Assembly: GCF_002952775.1 (NCBI RefSeq)
Contig: NZ_CP025066.1
Coordinates: forward strand, 3,249,121-3,313,120
Direction of reading: 5' to 3'
Source: Halalkaliarchaeum desulfuricum
GTDB taxonomy: Archaea > Halobacteriota > Halobacteria > Halobacteriales > Haloferacaceae
DNA length: 64,000 bases
Positions within the stretch are counted from its first letter, which is position 1. Every line of letters starts with the position of its first letter. Positions 25,650-32,755 of the stretch are shown in pieces. The notes below the pieces were generated by a model, which ran no database searches, was not told the DNA's origin, and saw only the letters and a list, made by a program, of their open reading frames with translations. The translations under genes and the position numbers were made by a program.

Positions 25650-25753
25650 CGAGAACGGACGGCGCCGGTCTCTGGATGGGCAGCGACGCCGCCGAGAAAG
25701 CGAGAGAGGTCAAAAAAGAGATGAAACGGGACGTCGGCATCCGGCGAGGATAG
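25646..25753 (+). CDS. Possible 35-residue protein coupled to hisB
   Basis: Starts at ATG 25646, overlapping the hisB TGA as ATGA, and ends at 25753. The translation is [19 protein letters not shown] followed by a basic helix [16 protein letters not shown]. Overlap with hisB supports translational coupling; composition (amphipathic, basic at the end) is unlike the acidic proteome, so it may be an artefact. No family recognised. Confidence 0.35.
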   Translation: MTRTDGAGLWMGSDAAEKAREVKKEMKRDVGIRRG

Positions 25754-25767
25754 CCTCGGCCGCGCTC

Positions 25768-26688
25768 TCACTCGAGATCGAACTGGACGCCGGTGAGTTC
25801 CTCGGAAAGCTCCCACAACCGACGGGCGGTTTCCCGGTCGTACGACCGCTCGGAGGATTGCTGTCGTTCGGGCGGCCCCCGCATGTTTAAAAGGCCGCCC
25901 GGGCCGTAGTACTCTCCCCCCTCGACGTCGGGTGCTGTCGCAGCGTACAGCGTCGGCAACGCACCGTCCGCGGCCGGCTGGGCGAAGATCGCGTTCGCGA
26001 CGCGCATCATCGCTTTCCGAACCGGAGAGCCGGCCAGCTCCGGGCCCCGCGACTGCAGGCTGGTGTCGGCGTACCCCGGGTGAACGCCGACGCTTGTTAT
26101 GCTGGTATCAGCGTCCTCCGCCCGCCGGTCCAGTTCGTAGGCGAACAGCAGATTCGCGAGCTTCGACTGCGCGTACGCGTCCCACTTGCCGTACGACTTC
26201 TCCCCGTGGAGGTCCTCAAAGTCAATCTCGCCCCGTTCGTGCATGCCGCTGGAGACGGTAACCACCCGAGCCTTGTCGGCGAGGTCCGAACAGAGCACCC
26301 CCGTGAGCGCGAAGTGGCCGAGGTGGTTGACGCCGAACTGTTGCTCGAATCCCTCATCGGTCTCGTGTCTCGGGATTCCCATGATTCCGGCGTTGTTCAC
26401 CAGGACGTCGATCGGGCGGTCGTCGGGCGCCAGCCGGTTCGGGAACGACCTCACCGACTCGAGATCGGCGAGATCGAGCCGTCGGACCGCGAGGTCGACG
26501 TCGCCCGCCGCCTCCCGGATCTCCTCGGCTGCAGCTTCGCCCCGGTCGAGGCTCCGGCACGCCATCACGACCCGGGCGCCCTCGCGTGCGAGCACCGACG
26601 CCGCCTCGAACCCGATCCCGCTGTTTGCGCCCGTGATCACGATCCGTCGGCCTGTCTGGTCCGGGACATCTTCGACGCTCCAGCCCAT
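25768..26688 (-). CDS. Short-chain dehydrogenase/reductase (retinol dehydrogenase-like)
   Basis: 306 residues from ATG 26688. NAD(P) motif IVITGANSGIGFEAA, NNAGIMG after strand 4, catalytic Ser in VVTVSSGMHERG and YxxxK in DAYAQSKLANLLFAY. The Arg after strand 2 (MACRSLDRG) suggests NADPH preference. The C-terminal GVHPGYADTSLQ is typical of retinol-dehydrogenase-like SDRs. Its ATG overlaps the stop of the cupin gene by one base (TAATG), so the two form a translationally coupled pair. Substrate unknown. Confidence 0.9.
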   Translation of the reverse strand: MGWSVEDVPDQTGRRIVITGANSGIGFEAASVLAREGARVVMACRSLDRGEAAAEEIREAAGDVDLAVRRLDLADLESVRSFPNRLAPDDRPIDVLVNNAGIMGIPRHETDEGFEQQFGVNHLGHFALTGVLCSDLADKARVVTVSSGMHERGEIDFEDLHGEKSYGKWDAYAQSKLANLLFAYELDRRAEDADTSITSVGVHPGYADTSLQSRGPELAGSPVRKAMMRVANAIFAQPAADGALPTLYAATAPDVEGGEYYGPGGLLNMRGPPERQQSSERSYDRETARRLWELSEELTGVQFDLE

Positions 26689-27086
26689 TATTCGACCAGT
26701 TCGATCGCGTCGTCGCCGTTCGGAACCGCACACAGGAACGCCCCCTCCTCGTCGCCGTCGTTTCGGTACCAGTGGACGGTTCCCGCGGGGATCAACAGGG
26801 CGTCGCCCGCCGAGACGACGTACTTCTCCGTGTCGGCTCCCTCGCCGATGCCGACGGTGTACTCGCCTTCGAGGACGTACTGTTCGTGCTCGACCTCGTT
26901 TGTGTGTTTCGGCACTTCTGCGCCGGGGGCGAGCGTGAACCGCCGGATCGCGAAGTTCGGTGCCCCGTCGGACTCGTCGATCAGGACGCCCTTGGCGAGA
27001 CCGTCGGCGGCGTCGACAGGTTCGTCGGTCACGTCGGCTGCGCGCTTGACGACCGGATCGACGTTTCGGGCGGATGTGTCGTTCAT
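26688..27086 (-). CDS. Cupin-domain protein
   Basis: 132 residues. Cupin motif 1 PGAEVPKHTNEVEHEQYVLE and motif 2 GDALLIPAGTVHWYRNDGDE contain the metal-binding His and Glu. It is the first gene of a two-gene operon with the SDR, suggesting that it works with the same small molecule. Start ATG 27086 is followed by an acidic leader of about 30 residues before the barrel. Confidence 0.85.
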   Translation of the reverse strand: MNDTSARNVDPVVKRAADVTDEPVDAADGLAKGVLIDESDGAPNFAIRRFTLAPGAEVPKHTNEVEHEQYVLEGEYTVGIGEGADTEKYVVSAGDALLIPAGTVHWYRNDGDEEGAFLCAVPNGDDAIELVE

Positions 27087-27162
27087 ACCGACTACTGGTC
27101 CCCGACGACCAAAAATCCGGGTACCGGCACGCTTTTAAGGTTCGTCGGATCGAAGTCCCACT

Positions 27163-28353
27163 ATGCGCGGTATTCACATCGGGAGCGCGTTCGGCATTCC
27201 CGTCAGGCTCAACTGGACGTTTCTCATCATTCTCCCTATTTTCGCGTACATTATCGGCGCGGACATCGGTCTGATTGCGGAGGCGCTCAACGAGTTGTTC
27301 GCGGCGGACATCGACGTCGCCCAACTCGAAAACGGGATGACCCAGTGGGTGCTCGGGCTGGTCGCCGCGATCGGGCTGTTCGTCGGCGTGTTGCTCCACG
27401 AGTTCGGCCACTCGCTGGTGGCGATGCGGTACGGCTACGAGATCGACTCGATCACGCTGTGGCTCCTGGGCGGGCTCGCGAGCTTCACGGAGTTCCCCGA
27501 GGACTGGAAACACGAGTTCTGGATCGCCATCGCCGGCCCGGTGGTCAGCGTCGCCGTCGGCGTCGTCTCGTACGTCGGGTTCCTGTTGACGCCGTCGGGA
27601 CTGGACGGCGTGGCGTTCGTGCTGGGCTATCTGGCGCTGCTCAACGTCGTGCTCGCGGTTTTCAACATGCTTCCGGGCTTCCCGATGGACGGCGGTCGGG
27701 TGCTCCGTGCGCTGCTGGCGCGCAAGCGCCCACACGCGCAGGCGACCCAGATGGCCGCCGAGGTGGGGAAGATCTTCGCGTTCGTGCTCGGACTGCTCGG
27801 ACTGTTCGCGTTCAACGTGATCTTGATCCTGCTCGCGTTCTTCATCTACATCGCCGCCTCCGGGGAGGCCCAGCAGACCCTCCTCAAGGCCACCTTCGAG
27901 GGCGTCTGTGTCCGCGACGTGATGACGCCCAGGAGCGAACTCAAGACGGTGACGGAAACCGAAACCGTCGCAGAACTCTTCGAACGCATGTTCCGGGAGC
28001 GTCACACCGGCTATCCGGTCGTCCGCGGCGGGGAACTCGTCGGTGTCGTGACTCTCGACGACGCAAGCGACGTCAAGGAGGTCGAACGCGACGCCTACCG
28101 GATCGAGGACGTCATGTCGACCGACGTGACGACGATTCAACCCAACGAAGATGCGTTGACCGCCCTACGAACGATGCAGGAGAACGGCGTCGGCCGGCTG
28201 CCAGTCGTCGACGAGGAGGGAACCCTGGTCGGTCTCATCTCCCGGACCGACCTGATGACCGCGTTCGACGTCATCCGGTCGGGCGGGTCCGTCAGCCCAT
28301 TCGACGGGGAGAACATTCCGGCACCGTTCGACGCCAGTAACCCGTCGAAGTGA
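27163..28353 (+). CDS. Site-2 protease-type membrane metalloprotease with CBS pair
   Basis: 396 residues. Zinc motif HEFGH in FVGVLLHEFGHSLVAMRYG, third ligand Asp in GFPMDGGRVLRALLA, about six hydrophobic helices in the first 220 residues, then two CBS motifs (VRDVMTPRSELKTVTETETV and IEDVMSTDVTTIQPNEDALT). This matches the S2P subfamily III found in archaea, which cleaves substrates within the membrane; the CBS pair probably senses nucleotides. CTTTTAAGG near 27131 is a TATA-like box for the ATG at 27163. It is divergent from the cupin-SDR pair. Confidence 0.92.
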   Translation: MRGIHIGSAFGIPVRLNWTFLIILPIFAYIIGADIGLIAEALNELFAADIDVAQLENGMTQWVLGLVAAIGLFVGVLLHEFGHSLVAMRYGYEIDSITLWLLGGLASFTEFPEDWKHEFWIAIAGPVVSVAVGVVSYVGFLLTPSGLDGVAFVLGYLALLNVVLAVFNMLPGFPMDGGRVLRALLARKRPHAQATQMAAEVGKIFAFVLGLLGLFAFNVILILLAFFIYIAASGEAQQTLLKATFEGVCVRDVMTPRSELKTVTETETVAELFERMFRERHTGYPVVRGGELVGVVTLDDASDVKEVERDAYRIEDVMSTDVTTIQPNEDALTALRTMQENGVGRLPVVDEEGTLVGLISRTDLMTAFDVIRSGGSVSPFDGENIPAPFDASNPSK

Positions 28354-28392
28354 CGCAGGGGCCAGGGACCGAGCGTGACGCTATTTCCGGCG

Positions 28393-30045
28393 TTACGCTT
28401 CGACTTCCTCGTCGCCGGCGCCGGGCGCGTGTCGCTTCACCCGTTCGACCGCCTCGATGCAGCCGGATCGTGAGGCGTACCCCTCGCCCGAATCGGCGAT
28501 GATATTGCCGTTCCGGTGCCGCAGCCGCCAGCGCCACTCGCCAGCGGCGTCCTCGTACACCTCGAACGCGGCGCGTTCGACGTCGAGGATGTCCGCTTCG
28601 GGGGCGTACTCGCGGATGCGATCGACAGCCTCGATGCAGCCGGACCGGGAGGCGTACCCTTCCCCCGAGTCGGCGATGATGTTGCCGTTCTGGTGTCGCA
28701 GCCGCCAGCGCCACTCGCCGCCTTTGTCCTCGTACACCTCGAAGACAGCGTCGGTGTTCGTTTCCTCCTCCGGTTCGGTACCCGGGTCGAGGATCGGTGC
28801 CTCGTTGACGTTTGTCCGGACGCTTTCGAGCCCGTTTCGGGCGTCACTGCGTCGGGTGTATCCCTGACCGGAGTCGGCGAGGATGTTCCCGTTCTCGTGG
28901 AGGAGCCGCCAGCGGTACTGGCCGGCCCGGTCGCGGTACACCTCGAACGCCGCCGGGTCGATGTCGAGGTAATCCGCTGCCGAGACGTGATCGCGAACGT
29001 TTCGCATCGCCCGCCGGGCGTTCGACTTGGAGGCGTATCCCTCCCCCGAGTCGGCGATGATGTTGCCGTTCTCGTGTCTGAGCCGCCAGCGCCATCGACC
29101 GCCCTCGTCTTCGAACACCTCGTAGGTGGCCGCGCTCTCGAGGTCCTCCTCGACGCTGGGAACCGCGATGTCGGGTTCGTCGGCGTCTTCGGGCACCGGC
29201 TCGCCGTCCTCGGTCGTCGTTTCGACGGCCTCGGACTCGAGCCGCAGGACGCCCGCGCCGAGCGCGTTCCGCATCACGCTGTGCATTCCCTGCTGGCACT
29301 TCTGGCGGGAGCTGTATCCCTGGCCCGCAGCGGCGATCACGTTTCCGTTGCGGTGCCGCAGCCGCCAGCGGTGCTTTCCGCCCCGATCCTCGAACAGTTC
29401 GAACCTGGCGCTCGAACTGTGCAGGGCCTCGATCTCTGCCTCCCGTTGTGAGAGTTTCTCCTCGATCTCCGCCAGTTCCTCCTGTCCAGCCGCGAGATCG
29501 CCCTCGAGTTCCTCGGCGCGGGACGTCGACTCCTCGGCCCGTGCCGAGGACATCTCGAGTTCCTGCCGCTGTCGTTCCGTCGTCTCGGTGAGTTGCGCGT
29601 GCTCGTCGTACACCGGGTCGGTCCACAGCGGAACGACGGTGCCGGCGAGCCCGATGACGATCAACCCGACCGCGTACACGCCGATGATGTCGGCTCGCCC
29701 GGTCGCACGCGGCCACCCGTCGGGAAACACCGACAGGAACCAGACGACCGCGACCACCGAAAGCAGCCCGCCGACGACGGCGAGCCACATCGCCGTGCGT
29801 CGCAGCGGGAACCGTATCACCGCGCCGAGCATGATCAACGGCGGTGCGAGCGCCGCCAGCGCGTACCCGATCCCACGTGACATCGTCTGGGCGTCCGTGA
29901 AGGCGAAGACGACTACGCCGAGCAGGCCGGCGATGACGCCCAGTAAGAACAGCCAGTATCCGAAGATTTCGTCGTCCGTTCTGGCCGTCCCGATCCGGTT
30001 GGTGTACAGCGACTGAAGTGTTCCGGACGGTTGTTGATCCGACAT
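28393..30045 (-). CDS. Membrane protein with five C-terminal DUF1508 (YegP-like) repeats
   Basis: 550 residues. About four hydrophobic helices lie in residues 29-140 (WLFLLGVIAGLLGVVVFAF first), followed by a coiled coil (about 150-212, EELEGDLAAGQEELAEIEEK). Five DUF1508 units start near residues 215, 306, 365, 433 and 492. Each has F/Y-E-V/L-F/Y-xD, W/YRWRLxHxNGN and ADSGxGY. DUF1508/YegP proteins normally hold one or two such units; here five are fused to a membrane anchor, presumably facing the cytoplasm. Function of the family is unknown. The last two units are close to identical at DNA level, a sign of recent duplication. Confidence 0.85.
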   Translation of the reverse strand: MSDQQPSGTLQSLYTNRIGTARTDDEIFGYWLFLLGVIAGLLGVVVFAFTDAQTMSRGIGYALAALAPPLIMLGAVIRFPLRRTAMWLAVVGGLLSVVAVVWFLSVFPDGWPRATGRADIIGVYAVGLIVIGLAGTVVPLWTDPVYDEHAQLTETTERQRQELEMSSARAEESTSRAEELEGDLAAGQEELAEIEEKLSQREAEIEALHSSSARFELFEDRGGKHRWRLRHRNGNVIAAAGQGYSSRQKCQQGMHSVMRNALGAGVLRLESEAVETTTEDGEPVPEDADEPDIAVPSVEEDLESAATYEVFEDEGGRWRWRLRHENGNIIADSGEGYASKSNARRAMRNVRDHVSAADYLDIDPAAFEVYRDRAGQYRWRLLHENGNILADSGQGYTRRSDARNGLESVRTNVNEAPILDPGTEPEEETNTDAVFEVYEDKGGEWRWRLRHQNGNIIADSGEGYASRSGCIEAVDRIREYAPEADILDVERAAFEVYEDAAGEWRWRLRHRNGNIIADSGEGYASRSGCIEAVERVKRHAPGAGDEEVEA

Positions 30046-30207
30046 GTATGGGAGATGAACTGCCAGCTATATACCAGTATGCACCCGGTTGAAACTGGTT
30101 CGTCTCCTCCCTCCGGTCGTCGTCAGAAGGTCCGGGTGCGAGAATCGAACCACAGTCGATCGCTTCCTTCCTCGGTTCGCTCGGAAGACTGCGCTCTCCC
30201 TGATTCG

Positions 30208-30299
30208 ATCTCGCCTTCCGGCTTTCTTCGTCACTTCGTTCCTCAGAAAGTCCGGGTGCGAGAATCGAACCGGAGCCAGACGGTCGGCCTCGCTTCGCT
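30208..30299. repeat. 92-base direct repeat, copy 1
   Basis: Identical to 30325-30416. It runs from ATCTCGCCTTCCGGCTTTC through the tRNA-His 3'-end sequence to GGCCTCGCTTCGCT. Exact identity over 92 bases implies a recent duplication or ongoing conversion. Confidence 0.8.
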
Positions 30300-30324
30300 C
30301 GGCCGCTGCGACTGGCAGGGTGCT

Positions 30325-30416
30325 ATCTCGCCTTCCGGCTTTCTTCGTCACTTCGTTCCTCAGAAAGTCCGGGTGCGAGAATCGAACCGGAGCCAGACGG
30401 TCGGCCTCGCTTCGCT
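30325..30416. repeat. 92-base direct repeat, copy 2
   Basis: Second exact copy, 117 bases downstream of the first; after it the sequence diverges into unique DNA leading to the tRNA-His gene. Confidence 0.8.
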
Positions 30417-30503
30417 GCGCTCAACTGCGCGGGCTGCCTCTTCCAAGGCCCGATTCTCTTCAAGTGGGACCTTCGACTCCTCACATTCGTTCGTCGTCAG
30501 AAG

Positions 30504-30576
30504 GTCCGGGTGCGAGAATCGAACCCGCGTCTCAGCCTCCACAAGGCTGAAGGATAACCACTACCCCAACCCGGAC
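30504..30576 (-). tRNA. tRNA-His (anticodon GTG)
   Basis: 73 bases on the minus strand. Extra G at -1 pairs with C73; acceptor TCCGGGT / ACCCGGA; anticodon arm CAGCC-TTGTGGA-GGCTG with anticodon GTG; T arm GCGGG-TTCGATT-CTCGC. The encoded G-1 and C73 are the identity elements of histidine tRNAs. No intron and no encoded CCA. Partial copies of its 3' end lie directly downstream. Confidence 0.95.
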
Positions 30577-30657
30577 ACGCACTTCAACGTACGCCGGCTG
30601 GACGGCATATACGTTACGGAACGGAAAAGCGATCTACAGAGAAAGCAGGCAGAGTGC

Positions 30658-30730
30658 CTCGGGGTCGTCCGAAAATCAGAGATTTTCGGGATCACGAGAA
30701 TCTCCGATTCTCGAACGACTTGACCCCGAG
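30658..30730. repeat. Left-end structure: stem enclosing two triloop hairpins
   Basis: CTCGGGGTC (30658-30666) can pair with GACCCCGAG (30722-30730). Inside are CGAAAATC-AGA-GATTTTCG (30670-30688) and CGAGAATC-TCC-GATTCTCG (30695-30713), each an 8-bp stem with a 3-base loop. The arrangement is repeated with different stem sequences at the right end. Confidence 0.75.
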
Positions 30731-30750
30731 GGTGAATGCCGTAAGCTCCA

Positions 30751-31194
30751 TTAGACGTGTTCAGTACGTTCGATATACTGTTCAATCGTCTGGCTAGATA
30801 CCTCACCAGCCGTTCCAATGTAGTACGATTCTTCCCAGAATCCGCCACCCCAGAAGTAGTTTTCCAAAAGAGATTCGTGTTGCTGCCACATCTCTCTAGC
30901 TGTGATGCTCTTGACTTTTCGTGCAATTTCACTCGGGGAATGTTTTGGATGTGCTGAAAGAAACAGATGTACGTGGTCGGCTGAGATATGTAATGATAAT
31001 ATCTCGTAGCCGTACTCGTCACACACGTCTCTGAACGCTACTTCTAGCGACTGTTCTATCTTATCAAGCACCGGGTGGCGATACTTTGGACATTGCAAAT
31101 CTCCGATTTGCAAGCAGTCAATCTTCGATTGACGACACCACACAAAATGGTAGTTGATATTGTATACTGTGTGATTTGACCGTGTTTCGCCCAT
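30751..31194 (-). CDS. tnpA: IS200/IS605 transposase TnpA (Y1 HUH)
   Basis: 147 residues from ATG 31194 (152 from an upstream ATG at 31209). HUH motif in ISADHVHLFLSAHP and the nucleophilic Tyr in YYIGTAGEVSSQTIEQYIE are intact. Between NYHFVWC and PKYRHPVL, which are adjacent in family members I know, there are 15 extra residues (RQSKIDCLQIGDLQC). The DNA for this insert is two triloop hairpins, like those at the element ends. The insert is in frame, so the protein may still fold, but activity is uncertain. Confidence 0.88.
   Translation of the reverse strand: MGETRSNHTVYNINYHFVWCRQSKIDCLQIGDLQCPKYRHPVLDKIEQSLEVAFRDVCDEYGYEILSLHISADHVHLFLSAHPKHSPSEIARKVKSITAREMWQQHESLLENYFWGGGFWEESYYIGTAGEVSSQTIEQYIERTEHV
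31093..31133. repeat. Paired triloop hairpins inside tnpA
   Basis: TTGCAAATC-TCC-GATTTGCAA (31093-31113) and GTCAATC-TTC-GATTGAC (31117-31133). The geometry, two stems with 3-base loops a few bases apart, repeats that of both element ends although stem sequences differ. It encodes the 15-residue insert of TnpA. Confidence 0.7.
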
Positions 31195-31253
31195 ACCGGC
31201 TAGAGTCATGGTAAAAACTTAAGTATATCCGCATCTAAGTATATGATGTAGAG

Positions 31254-31388
31254 ATGACCAAACGCCTCACCGTAGACTTCGAGGACGATTTGTACAAGGA
31301 GTTCTCGAAGAAGTGCATCGACGCTGAACGTCCAAAGTCAGAAGTCGTGCGTGAACTCGTTCAAGACTGGGTAAACGACCAAGAATGA
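31254..31388 (+). CDS. 44-residue ribbon-helix-helix-like protein between tnpA and tnpB
   Basis: Starts at ATG 31254; stop 31386-31388 overlaps the tnpB ATG at 31385 (ATGA), so the two are translationally coupled. MTKRLTVDFEDDLYKEFSKK followed by ERPKSEVVRELVQDWVND matches the Arc/CopG ribbon-helix-helix pattern: one strand and two helices. Such a protein would bind DNA, perhaps as a repressor of tnpA/tnpB or at the hairpin ends. Similar small frames occur before tnpB in other haloarchaeal IS elements, as far as I recall. Confidence 0.75.
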   Translation: MTKRLTVDFEDDLYKEFSKKCIDAERPKSEVVRELVQDWVNDQE

Positions 31389-32743
31389 CACAGATACAGG
31401 CTCTCACGAAGACACTCGTGTTCCCGCTGGATATGCAGAGTGGCAACGAGAGCCTGCTTCACGATGCCCGCTTGGAATGTCGTCGCGTGTTCAACGAGGT
31501 GCTACGCCTCAACTACGATGGATGGGACTGGAACGAGATAGAAGACGTTGTTGAGCAGAACGCAGACCTTGTTCAAAACACCGCACAACGCATCATCGAC
31601 AAAGCCTTTGACGCACTCAACAACTACTACGACAACGACGACTGGGGTCGTCCGTGGTACAAACACGAGACGTTCCCCTTGCGGATGAACTACGGCGAAG
31701 GCTACAACCTCTTTCTCGAAGACGAAACGATTCGGTTCCGTATCAGTGCAAAACCGTACAAACACGTCAAAGGCGAGCTTCGCGGCACGACAGATCAGTT
31801 CGACCTGCTCACACAGGCGATGAAAGACGATCACTGGCACGTTGGCACTGCCGAGGCACTTGTCCGAAACGGACGCGAAGAATTGCACGTCACCGTCACC
31901 AACGAAACTGCTGAAGTAGGTACAAAAGCAGCGGCAGAAACGGTCGTTGGCGTCGATATTAACGAAGACTGTGTTGCACTGGCGGCACTGACTGAACACG
32001 GAATCGAAGACTCAATTGTTCTCGACTACCCGGAAATCAAGGAACAACGCCACCGCTACTTCACGATGCGGAAGCGGATGCAGGAAGCCGGACAGACTGC
32101 GTTCAACGACGTGTTCTGCGACAAGGAGCAACGGTTCGTTCACGACCAGCTACACACGGTTTCACGGCGCGTAGTCGAGTGGATTCAGCAGTTCAACAGT
32201 CCCGTGATTGTCTTTGAAGACCTCAAAGACATGAGAGACGACATTGAGTACGGGACTCGACTGAACCGGCGACTCCATTCACTGCCGTTCGCCAAACTGC
32301 GCGACTATATCACGTACAAGGCGGCATGGCAGGGTATTCCGTCAGACGATGTTGACCCTGAGTACACCAGTCAACGGTGTCCTGTCTGTGGACACACAGA
32401 ACGGGGGAACCGCCACAAGAAACGGTTCAAATGCCGTGAGTGCGAGCATCAAGACCACGCCGACCGTGGCGCTGGTGTGAGTGTCGCGCAGAAGTGGCTG
32501 AGAAAGCAAGAAGACAGAAATGTGCCTGCTCTCAACACACTCCCACAGGTTCGAAAGTGGGAGTTGCGACAGCAGGCATCGGGGCCTGTGAACGGCCCGA
32601 CCGTGACCCACCACACCGTTGAAGGCTATCAAACCGAGGGTGTGTCGGGTGTGTCCGACCAATCCACGGGAAGAAGCTCCGGGGTCGTACGGAAGACACA
32701 GTCTTCCGTGATGACGAGAGACGAAGTCTCTCGAACCACTTGA
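31385..32743 (+). CDS. tnpB: IS605-family TnpB (RNA-guided nuclease family)
   Basis: 452 residues. RuvC-like acidic residues are visible in VVGVDINEDCVALAAL, VIVFEDLKDMRDDIE, and HQDHADRGAGVSVAQKWL; the zinc ribbon is CPVCGHTERGNRHKKRFKCRECE. All three catalytic positions look filled, so nuclease activity is plausible. TnpB proteins use an omega RNA from the 3' end of their gene and right end as guide. The last 40 codons run into the right-end hairpins, with the stop inside the closing stem. In this orientation the guide would be the flank starting at about 32752, i.e. the 3' end of dnaG. Confidence 0.9.
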   Translation: MTQIQALTKTLVFPLDMQSGNESLLHDARLECRRVFNEVLRLNYDGWDWNEIEDVVEQNADLVQNTAQRIIDKAFDALNNYYDNDDWGRPWYKHETFPLRMNYGEGYNLFLEDETIRFRISAKPYKHVKGELRGTTDQFDLLTQAMKDDHWHVGTAEALVRNGREELHVTVTNETAEVGTKAAAETVVGVDINEDCVALAALTEHGIEDSIVLDYPEIKEQRHRYFTMRKRMQEAGQTAFNDVFCDKEQRFVHDQLHTVSRRVVEWIQQFNSPVIVFEDLKDMRDDIEYGTRLNRRLHSLPFAKLRDYITYKAAWQGIPSDDVDPEYTSQRCPVCGHTERGNRHKKRFKCRECEHQDHADRGAGVSVAQKWLRKQEDRNVPALNTLPQVRKWELRQQASGPVNGPTVTHHTVEGYQTEGVSGVSDQSTGRSSGVVRKTQSSVMTRDEVSRTT

Positions 32744-32751
32744 CCCCGGAG
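32677..32751. repeat. Right-end structure: stem enclosing two triloop hairpins
   Basis: CTCCGGGGTC (32677-32686) pairs with GACCCCGGAG (32742-32751). Inside are CGGAAGAC-ACA-GTCTTCCG (32690-32708) and CGAGAGAC-GAA-GTCTCTCG (32715-32733). It is the structural twin of the left end and overlaps the last codons of tnpB; it would also form the 3' scaffold of an omega RNA. Confidence 0.75.
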
Positions 32752-32755
32752 CAGT

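Larger units (their letters stand above)
30046..30503. repeat. Repeat region with three partial copies of the tRNA-His 3' end
   Basis: 458 bases without a convincing gene. GTCCGGGTGCGAGAATCGAA, the complement of the tRNA-His 3' end, occurs at 30130, 30250 and 30367 as well as in the tRNA at 30504. Copy 1 shares CGTCGTCAGAAG before it with the true tRNA flank. Copies 2 and 3 sit in a 92-base exact repeat (30208-30299 and 30325-30416). Spacing is 120, 117 and 137 bases. No copy has the anticodon half, so these are not tRNA genes. Confidence 0.8.
30658..32751. mobile_element. IS200/IS605-family element (tnpA, small RHH gene, tnpB)
   Basis: About 2.1 kb bounded by two structured ends. The element carries divergent tnpA (Y1 HUH transposase) and tnpB, with a ribbon-helix-helix-like frame overlapping tnpB. 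The right end abuts the dnaG stop codon without damaging it, and the left end lies 80 bases past tRNA-His. IS605 elements move as single strands by recognition of subterminal hairpins and leave no target duplication, which fits the absence of one here. Exact cleavage points cannot be read without an empty site. Confidence 0.85.

Noticed and set aside
30130..30410. Additional tRNA genes
   Set aside because: Each copy contains only the acceptor 3' strand and T arm; D arm and anticodon arm are absent.
30128..30525. CRISPR-like array
   Set aside because: Only four copies, unequal spacing, and the repeat is the tRNA-His 3' end; no cas genes nearby.
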